Assembly: GCA_037833965.1 (NCBI GenBank)
Contig: AP031358.1
Span: 938,001 to 1,002,000, forward strand
Direction of reading: 5' to 3'
Origin: Marchantia polymorpha subsp. ruderalis
Lineage: Eukaryota > Streptophyta > Marchantiopsida > Marchantiales > Marchantiaceae
Length of the DNA stretch: 64,000 nucleotides
A model generated the notes under the pieces. It was not told where the DNA came from. It ran no database searches and worked only from the letters and a program-made list of their open reading frames with translations. Positions 1 to 13,560 of this stretch are shown piece by piece (within the stretch, counting starts at the first letter, position 1; every line of letters starts with the position of its first letter). The position numbers and the translations under genes are program-made.

Positions 1-2430
1 AGAAGGTCTTTTGTATATTTAAATTTCATTTCTACTTTACTTTATATTTCTCAATTTAATAAGCTCTTTCTTACCAATATTATCTCTGAAAATGACATAA
101 AATTATTTTTTCGTGCTTTATTGATTGTATCATTTATCACATTGCATTATAAGTCATATTCTATACGTGTGCAATAAACTCTCAAAGATATCACTGTACG
201 ATACTATCACATGACAGCTCACGAAGAAACTCGGCCACAACCCAATCTTACCTGGAATATGACTACTTTCTCGGACACAATCAAAAGGAGAGAGAATATT
301 GTTGTTTATATAGAATATTATCAAAAGGCTAGCGTCTGCTCCATAATAATAGAAAGGAGTAGCTTTGAGGGTAACCTCATTAGCTTCCCCTACACTTTCT
401 CTAGAATGTGCATTTATTTTTTCGCTTCTCTGTCCTAAGATCATAGCTGAGCATAATTGGAAGGCTGATCAAGGGGATCAAAAGAAATCGAAGTACTAGA
501 GACTGTTAATGACTGCTCGTTACTTCATACTCTTCAATGCCGAGAAGGAGATCAGAACAATCTGCAAGTGTAGCTCTTTTACTCACTTTAGCCTTTCATC
601 CAATGATTTCCAATCTGCATAGGGCTAGACGTGAGAAAATAGCCACCAAGGTGAAATATGACATCATCCACCGCAAAGACTTCAAGCAATGAAAATTCCT
701 AAGTTTCCTGCATTACAAGCTACGCATAGAAGAAATACGACGGGATGAAGAGGACTCCTCATAAAAAATAACTTCCCTGCATTACAAGTGCTAATTTGTT
801 CTGACTTAGATAATTAGCTGCAGAAGGAAGTAACAAGTGTCCATGAACTCGCGAATGGAAGAGAAACATACGTTATAGGAGATGCTTTACCAACATCTTG
901 CTCTCCAAGTGCCGTAGGAATGATTCAATAAGAGGAACCCGTTCGTCAGAGACAATGGCAGCAGCAAAGTCTATCCAGTTCAGGCTGCATCTTGATTGAT
1001 GACCCCAAGTGTACTATGATAAATATTTAATGAGTGAGAGAACTAGGCACATTCGATAAACGTTGAAATAATCCGGCTAGCTTATGGACGATCATAATGT
1101 TGTATACTTCCATTGGATTCTTCAGTGATCTACAGAAGTTGAGATGTAGAGTAAGAATGTCACCAAACTATATCAGTCAACACGTTTCTTACTATACTTG
1201 ATCTTCACGTCTGGAAACTCAAAAGGACTTATACTTCATTACTTCCTACGTTGTGAATAGAGCTAATATCAGCAAATTAATTTCAGTTTGATGGCCCCTA
1301 TACGTAGAGATTTTGTAGGAAATGAGCACTTGTTCCAAAGTTGGAAAATAGATCACATCTGTGCTACTTTGGGTTGATAAAGAGAATGCCTGTCATATAT
1401 GTACCACCTTTACAGCGGCATCACTGCGAAGTGTCTGATGAGTCTGCTCACATGAACCATTGACGTTCACTTTTGGTTATACTCCAAAGTACATCCATCT
1501 ACTACTCTACAAGAGAAAAGCTGTGGTAGAGGCAAACACTCTACCTTCTGCATGCATGGTCAGGACTTCGGTTGGTAGCATGAATGCTGAAATCGTGGAT
1601 GATACAACATGCAACTGCCACCTATATCCTGATCGCTGTAAACTAGACCAGGTACTGCGTTCCACTTGTCAACAACTTGTGCCAAAATGAGTCGCACTAT
1701 CAAATCCTGCTGAGGTTCAGTGCGATATGCACATGCACATGGTGATCCTTCATCTCAACTGAATGTTCACTCTTGTATTGTACGATACTCTAGATACTTC
1801 AGAAGTAAAAAAAAAGGTGAAATGTACTTTGAAACAATCTTTGTGAAAACACAAGTAATTATCTGAAGTATGTGTTACCCTCGTGGTGTTTATGATTTCT
1901 CAAGCCCATTTATAGAAGGTTGATATTTGTGATTGATATCACTAGCATAGTGTGAAAACGGACTAAGATCGAACATAATGTGGAGGCAAGAGGCCAACAG
2001 GTAATTAGAAATGAAGGAAAAAGATAAATGGAGGTGCAAAGTGCAGGACATGAAACAAAGGCAACGATATAAGTTTATGGATTATGGAATATGGACAGAT
2101 TTTAACATAAATTAAGTCAAGTGGAAAATTAAAGACTCCTTTTGAGGAATGATAAAACCTTCATAAAACTATACGAATATTATTTTGACCATCATGGTTT
2201 GTAGAGAAGAAACTAATTTCTCCAGATTGATTACCACTTGCCCTCTGTACACCTTCAATCGCTTGATACGCTACATACAAACTGTAACTTTTCTTTCATA
2301 TCAGGAAAATTTCAACAGGTTTCTTTATGTTTACAATCTGATCTCTCGAATGGAGTCATTTGAACAGAACTATATAAATTATTGGAAATTACAATCTGGT
2401 TATGACCATAATTGTTATAGCCATAGATAA
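1..2430. other. Intergenic, no gene recognised
   Basis: Moderately AT-rich DNA with only short open frames on both strands. None shows a protein motif I recognise or a convincing chain of splice sites. Both strands near 154-444 are open for fewer than 100 codons, which is expected by chance. I see no RNA gene or terminal repeats. Confidence 0.5.
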
Positions 2431-3400
2431 ATTTGGTTTAAATTTCAAATTTCAAATTGGTTATTTTTTTTTAAATCAAAAAAGAAAGTACTGTTAAAAT
2501 CAGAAAGCGTTATCATATCTGCATGACCATAGTGAATCAAGATATTTATCAGTTCTACTTAAACCTATTACGATCATTTTATATGATATTAAATTGTCAC
2601 CAGTTAACCAAATGTATGAAAAATTATTGCATTTGTCAAAATGAAAATGTTAAATTTTAATCCACAGTTTGCAATTTTTCGAATGAATCAAAATGAATTA
2701 AAATATTATTTTATTGATGCAGATTATACAAAACAATTTTAACATTTGAATGTGAATAATTTAAAAATTTTGAGTGTTGATCAAATCCATTAATGAGTTT
2801 TATCAAAATTTAATTTAAGTAGATGATATTTAATGAGTGAAATATGATACAAATTAATAAGTTATACTACATTTGATTTATTATTTTTTAATTAATATTT
2901 TTATATAAATAAATATAAATTAAAATAAATCTGTTAACAAAGATATATACTTATTGATATAACACAGTTTTGAAATCATAACAATTTTGAATTTTAGGTT
3001 TTTTATTCTTTTATTTGTAATTTTTTTCAGTTGATAGCTAATTATAAATTTTCAATTCTAGTTGTTTGTTGATGTATTTTTTTGGCATTGACAAATTTTT
3101 TTTTAAATTACCAATATTTTTGACATGTTTATTACATGTATTTGTGAATTTTAATTGAAAGCAAGTTGCTGTCTTGTTCTTAAAACATTTAAATTATTTG
3201 ATTGTGTGAGATATTGTATCTCATGTGAATGTAACAACTAATACTTGAGCTTAATTTTGAGATAGTCTATGTTCTATGTTTGTGGTAATTGTGTGTTGTA
3301 AAATATATTTGTTCATTATTTACTTTTGCTTAGTAAATTTCATTCCTTGCAGATTCAAAATCTCATGGTGGAAATTAAGTGGTCAGGTTAGCAAAACCTC
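2431..3400. other. AT-rich spacer block
   Basis: A run of very AT-rich sequence with homopolymer T and A tracts, short direct echoes such as atttcaa near 2440, and no open frame of note. It resembles the other AT-rich blocks at 12841-13560 and 34900-36260. It may be a decayed element or a matrix-attachment-type spacer, but nothing in it decides between these. Confidence 0.55.
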
Positions 3401-6400
3401 TAAATCGTTGTAAAGAGTGACGAACTATAAAATTTTATACGACAAACAATGACCTCAAAAAATCTGTACGGCAGAATTGCAACCTTTGGGATTTGGCCTG
3501 GTTCCAAAATCCGTCATCAAACGATGATGAACTTTCGAAACCCCATGAAAAAACAAAGAATGTCTGCTGGACTTTAGAGGCAATTTTCAACTCGTATCCG
3601 GTCTCCCGCTACAGAGTGACAGACTTTCATCAGGTCTACTGGATGTTGAGCTCAACATGCACGTTTGTTGAAATTTAAGCTTTATAGAGTAATGTCTTCA
3701 CAAACAAAGGATTTCAGTTTGTGCCTCACTGGAAAGAACATGCAGAAGCAAATTCAGGGGAAACATTGAAGGTCTTTAGGTTCACCGCCAAAACTCCCAA
3801 GACGACCCACCGTCCAAAGTAGTCAACAAGACAACGCCACCACAATAAAAGTTTCTAAATTATTGACTGAGCAAGAGGTGCACATTTGAAGCCTCCCATG
3901 TTTCATCAAGGTATAGCCGGGAGCTGCTGCAACACTCGAAGGGCAGCCAACAGAAAAGAGGCAATCAACATCGGGGACATTGAGGCAATGTCCGACCTAT
4001 CACCTCGAATCAAAATATATGTATAAAAGTGGGGGACACTTGACTTCGAAGACAAGATATGGACTTCTTCAGCATCACCTACAAAGTCCAAAGAGGGGTG
4101 AGACGTGAGTCCAAGGCACGGCTTCGAATTTTGTTAGCAATCCCCACAACTCAGATCAAGCTCCTCTAAGAGAATAACTTTGCCAGGACTTGCTAACCCA
4201 GATGCACAAGGAAATTTGGAATTTGGCCCTAAGTTCTATGTTTGGACCTATATTATGGGGTGATGACATTCATGCACGAGAAGTAAAAGCAACGAAAGGG
4301 TAAATATCCACCTTCCAAATGACTGTACTTCCAAAAATTATCGCCTAGAAGGTTCTCCTTGACCTTATAGGCAATTAGTTGCACATAGGAAACTTCACGG
4401 CCACAACAAAGGAGTATTTAAGATACACTTTCTTAACCACTGAGATTACAGAATCCAAACATGGTGGATGAACATGCTTCAAAATATTGACGAAAATAGA
4501 TTTCGATTTTGCTTTGGAGATTGAAACGTGGTGACCAAAATTGGAGAACTAGCTGGGATATAGCTGAACCCAAATATATATCCGACTACAAGGCACATCT
4601 ATGGAAAATTATTCTGGCCTTATCTTAGTTGACCGACTTAGCAGACATTGCAGGGTAAAAAACAACCATTGCTTACGATATGCCGTGTTAGTCATGCTTA
4701 GCTCACTCTGACCCCAAAAGTTCTTCGTTACAGGAACCAAGTTCCTTGTCTTCCCTTATTGCTTCAACCTCGTTAGACTCCCAATCTACTTCTGCATCTC
4801 ACAATTTATTTTTTTGACCTTAAGTTTCAACGTTATCTGGAGACGTTTCTCATTTCTGTTTACCTAGTCTTAGCTATTTGACTTATAATAACTGAAAAAA
4901 ACATTGTTAAGAGTTATGTTCTTCTTTCCAGACACTCAAATTTATCACGCACTTGAAAACAGTCGAGGAAAAAGCAGAGATTCAATTTCACACGACACCT
5001 TTCAAAATAACAGTTTCTGATTTGTTATAATCAAGATTGCTCCTTTTATGGGGATAAGAGTAACCAAACTGTGACGCTTAGATTGTTTAGAATTGCAACC
5101 TCTGTAGCTCCCAGTAAGAGACAATGTGCAAACAGAGGCACAACACTGACGAAAGAGAATACGTAGTTGCAAAACATATTCATCACAGGAAAGGGAACAT
5201 GAAGTGAAGTTGCCAGCTTTTGGTAATTGCTCTGCCCAAATTTCAAGAATGGCAAAGGACCCACTTATGGCTGAGGTTGTGTCTATCAGTTACGCAAGCC
5301 GAGACTCTGCACCGTCAAAGCACAAGGAATACTATATAATGAAGGACGGAGATCATTCTTCTCGATCACTGACGAAGCCGAGTACTAAACGGATGTATCT
5401 TGTAAGCCACAAGCTACGCCAAAATACTAGAAAATCATCCCATCGGATGATCCAACTTGTTTAGGGGCAACGGTGAAAAGGGTCGATCAAACCTCTTCCA
5501 CCTCTTATCAAAGTAAATAACCTCCATGTTCGAAACAACCTTCCGTCAACGTTAGTGCATAAGACGTGTGGGAAACAAAAGCAAAGGCATTTTGTACATT
5601 TTTTTGTACTGTCAACATGCAAACGTAGTCTGAGATTGTCTACGTAGAGTTTTGGAACAGCATTTCCGGCTGTAGGCGCCTGGATGCCAGCAGTTCAGAA
5701 TGCTGTATTCGAAGCGAAATTTTCTATTTATATTTGCCCATTGCAAGGAGTAACTGTCCGGAGTATATAGACAGCAATAATGCTAAAGTCTTCAGGCCCA
5801 GCTTGGACCAATCAGAACAAGATTTGGGACTGTTATAGTTCTCTGTTCTCCTTGAATAGGCCAAAGCGCCAAATGAACTGCCCAAAATCCAAGGCAAGAG
5901 ACTGCGATTGGCCTTCCACACATTTGTGTGAGAGTATAGACTTCAGCATGTGGACATCAATAATTAACCACGGAAGCTAAATTTCCGCTCTATACAGAAC
6001 TTGTCAGATTTGAGGTAACACTATATTTTCAGGCCGTTTCCTTTCTACGTCAGTATCAATGCATTACCTTTGAAAAACAAAACAGAATTTCAACATTTCC
6101 TCGCAAAACACGCTACGATTCAAAATCTTCGAGATATGATCAGCTCGCTGGATTTTACCCTAGATCTAGTGTGTTGAAATTTTGCCTTTCAGGGAAGGTA
6201 CATAGACTTAAGGAGTTTAGTTTCGAGCCCGGTGAACGTGAAGCACCGAGCGTCTTCCGAACAATAGTGTTTAAAATCGAGGAAAGCTATATCATATGTA
6301 ATGGGCGAGGAAAGAGCCTGCCGACATTGACATGCTCTTGTATACATTATTTAGCCTGATTCCCAGGATAATCATTCAATGACATTGTGATGAAATGATG

Positions 6401-9400
6401 AGGAAAACCTACTCGAAAGTAGAGTTTCTACAAATTGTTTGCGTGACAAGATCTGTTAGAAATTATTTTTTGATGTAACGTCAGCATTAAGGGAATAAAC
6501 CTCTTATCTTCGTGTTGTTCAGTATGTGCTTCATTGACTGGGTTACATGTCGGTACTCTCCGGAACATCTGACAAAGTCACATAAGCATGCTAATAATAC
6601 ACTCTGATTAAATCCCAAAGTTATTTATATAGATTCATTGTATGTAACCAAACGTTCTTCTAACTTGTTCTTCGACTGGAAGAAGGAAAACAATGCTCAA
6701 GACCTGAACCTGCGTCGGCAAGAAGATAGGAAGCAGAACGAAAAGTGTCAGTTGAGTGGATTTTGCGTTCCACTTCATCAACAAAGAAGCAAAATGTTAC
6801 TAAAGGATTGGATGTGCAACTGAGCATGTCAGAACACGAAAATCCGAAAAGTGTATGTCCACCCAGTGGAATTAAGGTTCGCTTTACACATGGGGAACTC
6901 CAACGTACACCTTGGGAAGAGAAGCGGAATCTGCGCTTTCTACAAACATGTATAAGTGAACAGAATAAAATGACAAAAAGGATGGGAAGACCCGGTCAAG
7001 CGTGGATGATCCCAATCGGGTAACACGGCCTCTGCTTCGTACAAAGCTCGGTAGGAACAAAAATTGAAGAAGTGTTTATTTTGTTTGGAACCTTCAGTAC
7101 ATCGTCTCCACCGAAAGGACCTTGACACGATGAGAAGAAAAGCACATAGAATTGTTCAAAGCATAAGTGCCTCCAATTGGTGAGTATCTGGAGAATAATG
7201 TATGTGTTTAATTAAATTAATCAGGTTTGTTCATCTTTCACCTCGTCTCCAGGTATTTCGGTTGTCTGTCTTCTTAGACTACTACCTCTAGGAACAAGAA
7301 AACATTAGCATGACGTTTGGAACGAAATCCTATATTTGATCGTGTGCATTGTCAAACAAGGAAGTTTCAACGTAAATCCGTTGAACGTGCTTGCTACTGT
7401 ACATGATATCGTCATGTTTCTCACATATGACAATAGTGTCACTATTTCAGACTTATGCCCAAAGAGCACCATGATTGCATTAGGAAGAATGTGTTGGGTC
7501 TATCTGTACAGGTTGACAAAATCAACCTGGATTCTCATCAAGGATCAGTTTGTAAGACCACGAATTCATGTTCTTCAAATATTATGTAAGAAATTGAAGC
7601 CATGGTCTTACAAGCTGAACAATATTTGACTTTGGATTAAATTCGAGGGAACTCCGACCGTCAGTACAGTAAAAATTCCCTGAACCATCATGAGAACAAG
7701 TGAGCAACCATTGACACATCGTGAACCGTTCTCTTTTGTTAGAGAATTTGATTAGGGATCATGTGAACTTTCCAAACAGTTGACATTATACGCGTAGACC
7801 AGCTTGAGATCTTTACACCCTGTGAATAGCATAATAGATCCGAGGAGCAAACTGTAATGTATGCAGCATTCTTGACAGCTGTGGATGTGAATAATTCAAC
7901 AATATCCTAACAGCTAATTTATTTCTTTCGTAGAAATTGATAATTACAGCCCTTTCATGTTATTTAAGTTTTGATACTGCATATTTCCTGTCAAAAATAC
8001 GCAAGTAAAATTGTAAGCTTTTTATTGTAAGTGGACAAGAGGCGAGATTTTCATCGACTAGACATAAATCTACTCCATCATTCCTTTGTTCAACTTATTT
8101 TGTTCTCTCATTCCTTGAGTTCTAAAAACTACTCCTTCAAACGCCTGGCCAGAGGTCGTTAAACAAGGAGAACACAAGGAAAAATCCTCCACTTAAAGGA
8201 GATGCACACAACATAATTGATCCGGCCAATCGCCTAGAAATTTTGTGATGCAAGAATCAAATACTAAAGTAGATTAAGGATGCAGCATGGTGTTCACATA
8301 TTAGAAATATGTGTTGTTGAGATTATTAAAGAAGCTTTGCTGAGCTCAAGTAGCCATTGTGAAAATCTGTCGATGGCCTAGACTTGCATTTACAGTCTTA
8401 AAAAGACTATCGCAAGAAGAATTGTGTACTTCGTCTGGAATCAATCATCTCATGGAGAAAAACATACACATAGTTTCACCATCACGTCATAGGCTTTTTC
8501 ACAAGGGTTTTTTAAAGCGCTTGTGTCTAAGTGCAGAAGATAAGTTTTTAATGGTTTGTCAATCACATCCATTACATGTTAGCGTATCATGTAAGATTCA
8601 AGTAGAGAAAAAACTTGATAGCATTGCAAATTCATTCAGTAAAATTTTTCTTACAACCATCAAGATGGTGTCAGTTTACGAGAGAAGCATGCAAAGTTTG
8701 TCTAATTATCACCAAAACTGTAAGGTTATAAATGATCGATTACATTTATAAATGAGTTGAAATTAATATCAAATGACTTCCTTTGATTTTTTCTTATAGC
8801 ACGTGAATGGAGTTTAAACGTGATAGATTGGTCATGGAGTCAAAGCCAACGTACTACCTTTTCAAAAAGTTCTCCACACTTTGCTAAGAAGGATCGGGGG
8901 AGTAAAACTTGATGACATTTATTATAATCACTCCTCCATCTTGAAAGAATCCTTGAAGGTTGGTGTGCGCTATACACTTTTCAAACAAGAAGGCACACCT
9001 CTTTTAGAATGAAAACGAACTCTTCCATGAAGTAAGCATCCCCGTATTACCGGTTGTCTCCATCTGTGCATGGGGCTCGGGTCGCTAAATACAGCAACAA
9101 ACGGGCTATTGGAAGGTGTTGAGCGTGAAGAAGCTAAACATCTTAGGAGACAGACAGAGATTTCAGACCAGAGACTTCTATTTCTTGACTCCCGCTACAG
9201 CTTTCAAACAAGCTCTTACGTCTATGTTAAGCACCACAACAATGCCTCTTCGTTCGACCAAAATGTGCCATGATTCTAGCCTTGCCAAAATTTTCCAAGT
9301 TTGTTATTGAAATGCGTGCATTTGTGAGGATGATGTAGTCACTTGCACCTAATCAATAGCTCTTTCAAATAAGTGTTCGCTTTTCGTTACTTCAGAATAG

Positions 9401-12400
9401 CTTTCTTACATATATCATGTGCCAGTATCATGTGTGGTAAAGACGTTGAGTCCACGCCCAGTTCTGATCCACGTCCATTCCAGGAGACCAAGGGAGAATA
9501 TATGCGATGGCACTTTTAATATATTTAAAGGTGAAGGGCTTTTTCGCGTACTTCGTGAAGTATTCGAGTTTGGTACTTTAGCCTATCGTTTGAAACTTTG
9601 TTTTCACTCCAACATGTTTAGATGTACAGTGTATAAGAGTGCTTCATCTGTACAATATGGAGAGAAAAAAAAAGTCGAAAATTGCATTCTTGCTTCCAAT
9701 CTTTTGTATATAACTGGATCCAATGTGGACTCATGAAGTCATATTTAGAATATAGTATTTCCAAAAGAAAGGAGCATGGATAGACTATAATAGGTCCCAC
9801 TGTACTATGGGGGCCTAGCCCCATGTTACCCGCTTGCTTTCATGCATGTAGGGTTTGACGGGGTCTTCTCAATCTATATTACTCGGTGCCCTTTTCCTGA
9901 CATGGAAGAATACATATAAGCTATCAAAGATATCAATCACGTTAGCACCTCTCAGTCATCGAGAGACATCGAACGCAAGTTGTGGGTTGAATGTTGGCAT
10001 CACTTTCTTATGCTCACGCATGAAATTGTGGACCACAGAGCTGCGTGTGTCTTTCCAGTGATACGATGCCATGAGTACGGGTTGGATCGGACTTTGATTT
10101 GAACTCAAAAGCGTTAGACAGGATCTCTTGGATATTCTCCTTATACTATAATATTTTACTACAGTATCAGTACATCATGAATTATGAAAGGGGAATGAAA
10201 CATGTTGCAATGGAGCATGAGATGCATAAGAAGCGCAAAGGACACCAGAATATCAAAAAACTATACAGACGAGCCCAACCACATGAAGAACCCATTTCGA
10301 ATGTTTTCCGCAGTCCGAGATGTTCGATCTCATGCACCACAAGGCTGAACTAAACGATCGATCAAATATTATGAAACATGGTACTGTGGAAGTACTGTGG
10401 GTTTCAAAATAGAATAATTAAGGATGGACGGGAATTGAAGAATACCCATAGATTACAGTCCAGGCTGAATTCAACAGTTCTACATTCTTATACATCCAGG
10501 AAAAGAAACTTCCTACTATTATGTAAACGCCGAAGTAATACATTTTTTTCCAAAGTGTCGTCGATGAACAATTATTTTTTACTTTGTTGATAATGAACAC
10601 AATTAACATTTTGTAGCTGCAGTGATAATGGTCTAGTTATCGGAGTCCTATTCAAACTTGCTTTCATTCGTACAGACTGTCCTTAGAGAGAGCAATCGAA
10701 AACCGGCACAAGATGGTCTGAATCTGATTGGCTCATAGCAGTGGAATGATTGGCTTTGTAAGACTTCATAGTGACAAACGTTTATTAAATGAAACTCGAC
10801 AAATGACAATTTGGAGAAACATGGCATATTGTATGATCAACTGAAGCACGATGGGACTCCCCATGCGGAACTTGATACACCACCGTTCAAAGTCGCTCTC
10901 TATTGCTCTTATCCGAGACAGAACACGACAGTGCAGAACCGTCATGGTCAGACTGGTTTGGCACTTTGCTTGAAATTCTGTCGAGTGCTACGAACTCTCC
11001 TTCTTCCCGTCCAGTTCATGAGAGCTATGTAAGTGGTGGATGCGCTGTGTTCAGTAGCTTCCGAGTCCCACGCCTAACACAATGTATGGCACCGAGGAGA
11101 CCATACCTTGACGAGGTTGACGAAACACTGCGCGCTTTAACGCAGCTGGAGTGACCGATGGGGACCACCTTTGAGTGCACCCTCGGGCCTGGGCATCGAA
11201 CGTTCAGTACCCGACGACTGCACTTGTTGCATTAGCCAGCATATGTCGCTTGCACGAACCACCGGCGGAGCCGTATAAATGTCTCCTCTGTATGAGAGTC
11301 TCGACCTTCGGGTGGCTGCAGAGAATTTGATCATGTACGCTCGACATTTTCCAATCGGTTATATTCGCCTTAACAGCGCGTCCTATATTCGAGCTTGTCA
11401 GCGACGGAATATTCACTCGCACCATGATACTCCTGTACAATCGAGTTGAAAAGGAGCGCGCATGCAACACTCATGAGCTGCTGGATTTATCCAATCTGTA
11501 TCGAGCCACTCCGACAAGTTCAAGCACAGCGTGTCAGGTGAGGAGGATTTCAACCTCCCGATTCGATCGTCCATGTTCACATCTATTTTGGGTAACTGCA
11601 CCATTTCGATTCCAGCATTATTAATAATTAGCGGGGTCACAACTGAACCATAAAAATATTAATCGGGCACTGAACTTTTATTAAATCATTCCTCCTAGTG
11701 GTGAAAAATACATTTGGCCAAATTGAGGCAAAGAGTACCGTCCTCTCATTATTAATGACCATCTCTAAGATTCAAACTGTCACAGAATTGAGAAAAAATC
11801 CCTTTTATTAAAAAAGGGCAACCGGGGTTGTTTCATTGATCATCCTACAACCAGGTCTTTCGAGATTAAATCATCCCCCAGAAGTTTTATGAGCAGAAGC
11901 TATTTTATAAGACGTCGTAAGCAGAGGGGATCACAACTGCTTAAATTTGATTCAGATTAGAAGAATTATTTTAACTATAAGTGAGTTGCTGTGACGGCCA
12001 CTATTGAAGACGGGTTCCCACCTGGAACGTGGCGAAATCTCGAGTGATGATGCATGGGCCGCAGTGTACCTGAGCTTTGCAGACTGTGCAGAGCTTCAGG
12101 TGGCAGGGCGATTGGGTTGTGCCGACATTGCAGACTTCCGGTGGGCGATTTGAGAAGTTTGAATCGTCGATCGAATGAGCAACGGATAGATATCGACGTA
12201 CAGCATAATCGATCGAGGACTCGTTGGAATATAATGAGGAACTCAATCGCTGATTGGCACTCGGAGCTTCCCGATCCATAAATCCGGCGTTTTAATAACT
12301 GGTAAATCTGGCCGTCCACGGACTCGATCGAATGGTCACCAGAGTTTGTCGGACCTGAGGCTCCGCAACACTTAATGAGAAGCGCGAAGAGCGTTCTCAG

Positions 12401-12840
12401 GAAGAGCGCACGTAGGCGTTCGTGTCCGTTTCTGTCAGAGTGGAAGGTCACCGGCCTCGGGCTTTTTGTGTGTAATCCGCATGTCCCTCGGGTGACACGA
12501 CGTAATCTCCATGTCAGTCCCCCGGTTAATAGATCGCTTCGCCGTTGTGTGAAAGTAGAACAATGGATTGCAGCGACTCCAGGAATACAATTCCTGTACG
12601 GTAATGATAATGATCTGAAATCTGCCTACACTGCGCACATGCACTACATATGTTTAGGCCTGTCAGAGGTGGACGAGTTTGCTTTCAGTTTCACCAACCC
12701 AAATATTATTTAGTCCCGAACCTCATCAAGTCTTCGTAATATGGATCTATCTATGTTCACGGGTTTAGGATACAAACGCCGTGAACGTCTTTCAGTCGTC
12801 ATATTTGTGGCTCCGTAACCTGTGAAATAGTTGATCCTTT
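3401..12840. other. Intergenic, possibly decayed mobile or gene DNA
   Basis: No intact gene is visible. Scattered coding-like patches occur. One is an open stretch at 10876-11154 (+), rich in acidic, Ser and Trp residues, with a consensus-like donor (gtaagt) after 11028. Another is a 130-codon open frame at 8359-8751 (+) that begins with GTG rather than ATG. Around 3500-4700 short frames are broken by many stops, as in an old insertion. I found no reverse transcriptase, integrase or transposase motif, so I do not call a transposon. Confidence 0.4.
7546..7617. repeat. Inverted repeat, 15-bp arms
   Basis: The arm cagtttgtaagacca at 7546-7560 pairs with tggtcttacaagctg at 7603-7617 with one mismatch, enclosing a 42-base loop. 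A smaller perfect hairpin (7510-7516 with 7522-7528) lies just upstream. No flanking gene explains either. Confidence 0.6.
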
Positions 12841-13560
12841 CATTCAGAACTGCTCGGAATTTGTTTACCAAATTCAAGTCAATTTATACAAGCAATTTTT
12901 CTTAATCACCCTAGATTATCTTAACAATTTTCACTCATGTTTATATAAATGGCAATTGTAAAATAAATTTGGTAGTTAGATCTTAAATTTAAATTACATG
13001 TTTTACATTATTCCAAATTTTTGTTGATACAAATTTTCAAAGAAAAATATTTCACTACTCAACATCCAAAAAAATTTATTTAATTTATCAAAAGAAATCA
13101 GAAGTAGTAATAATGCTAAAATAGAACAAAATTCTATCTCACATTAATTTTTTTAGGTACATAACATTCAGGCATCAGAAATTATATAACGATGTAGACT
13201 TCATTAAATTTAAAGAATTTGCAATTGATGCTTGTTTCTATTATTACATATTAGAATTTTCTACATAGAAATGAAGCAGATCAGATTTTTTTATGAATGC
13301 TTCGAGTAGCTTGTAGATGATAATGTCACATGTTATATTTTATGGATGAAAAACAAAAAAACAGAAATGAAATTATTTGGACTTGTTGCAAAAGTGATTC
13401 ATTCTTTTCATTTGTGCAAAAAACAATTTTAGCCATCCAAAAAACACTTTTCATGCACATAAAGTGAAAAAATACAACATACACACCAAATACATAAGTT
13501 ATAATATACACAACATATACTTGCAAACAATATTTAATAATTCTAGAATAACAAGTCGTT
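12841..13560. other. AT-rich spacer block
   Basis: AT-rich sequence with A and T runs and no protein-like frame. I see nothing functional in it. Confidence 0.55.

Noticed and set aside
3480-4700. Possible retrotransposon remnant
   Set aside because: The short frames are broken by stops and no reverse transcriptase, integrase or nucleocapsid motif could be identified on either strand.
12001-12279. 92-codon minus-strand ATG frame with six Cys near its end
   Set aside because: The Cys spacing fits no zinc-binding family I know, and overlapping frames on both strands are equally open. No splice context supports it.
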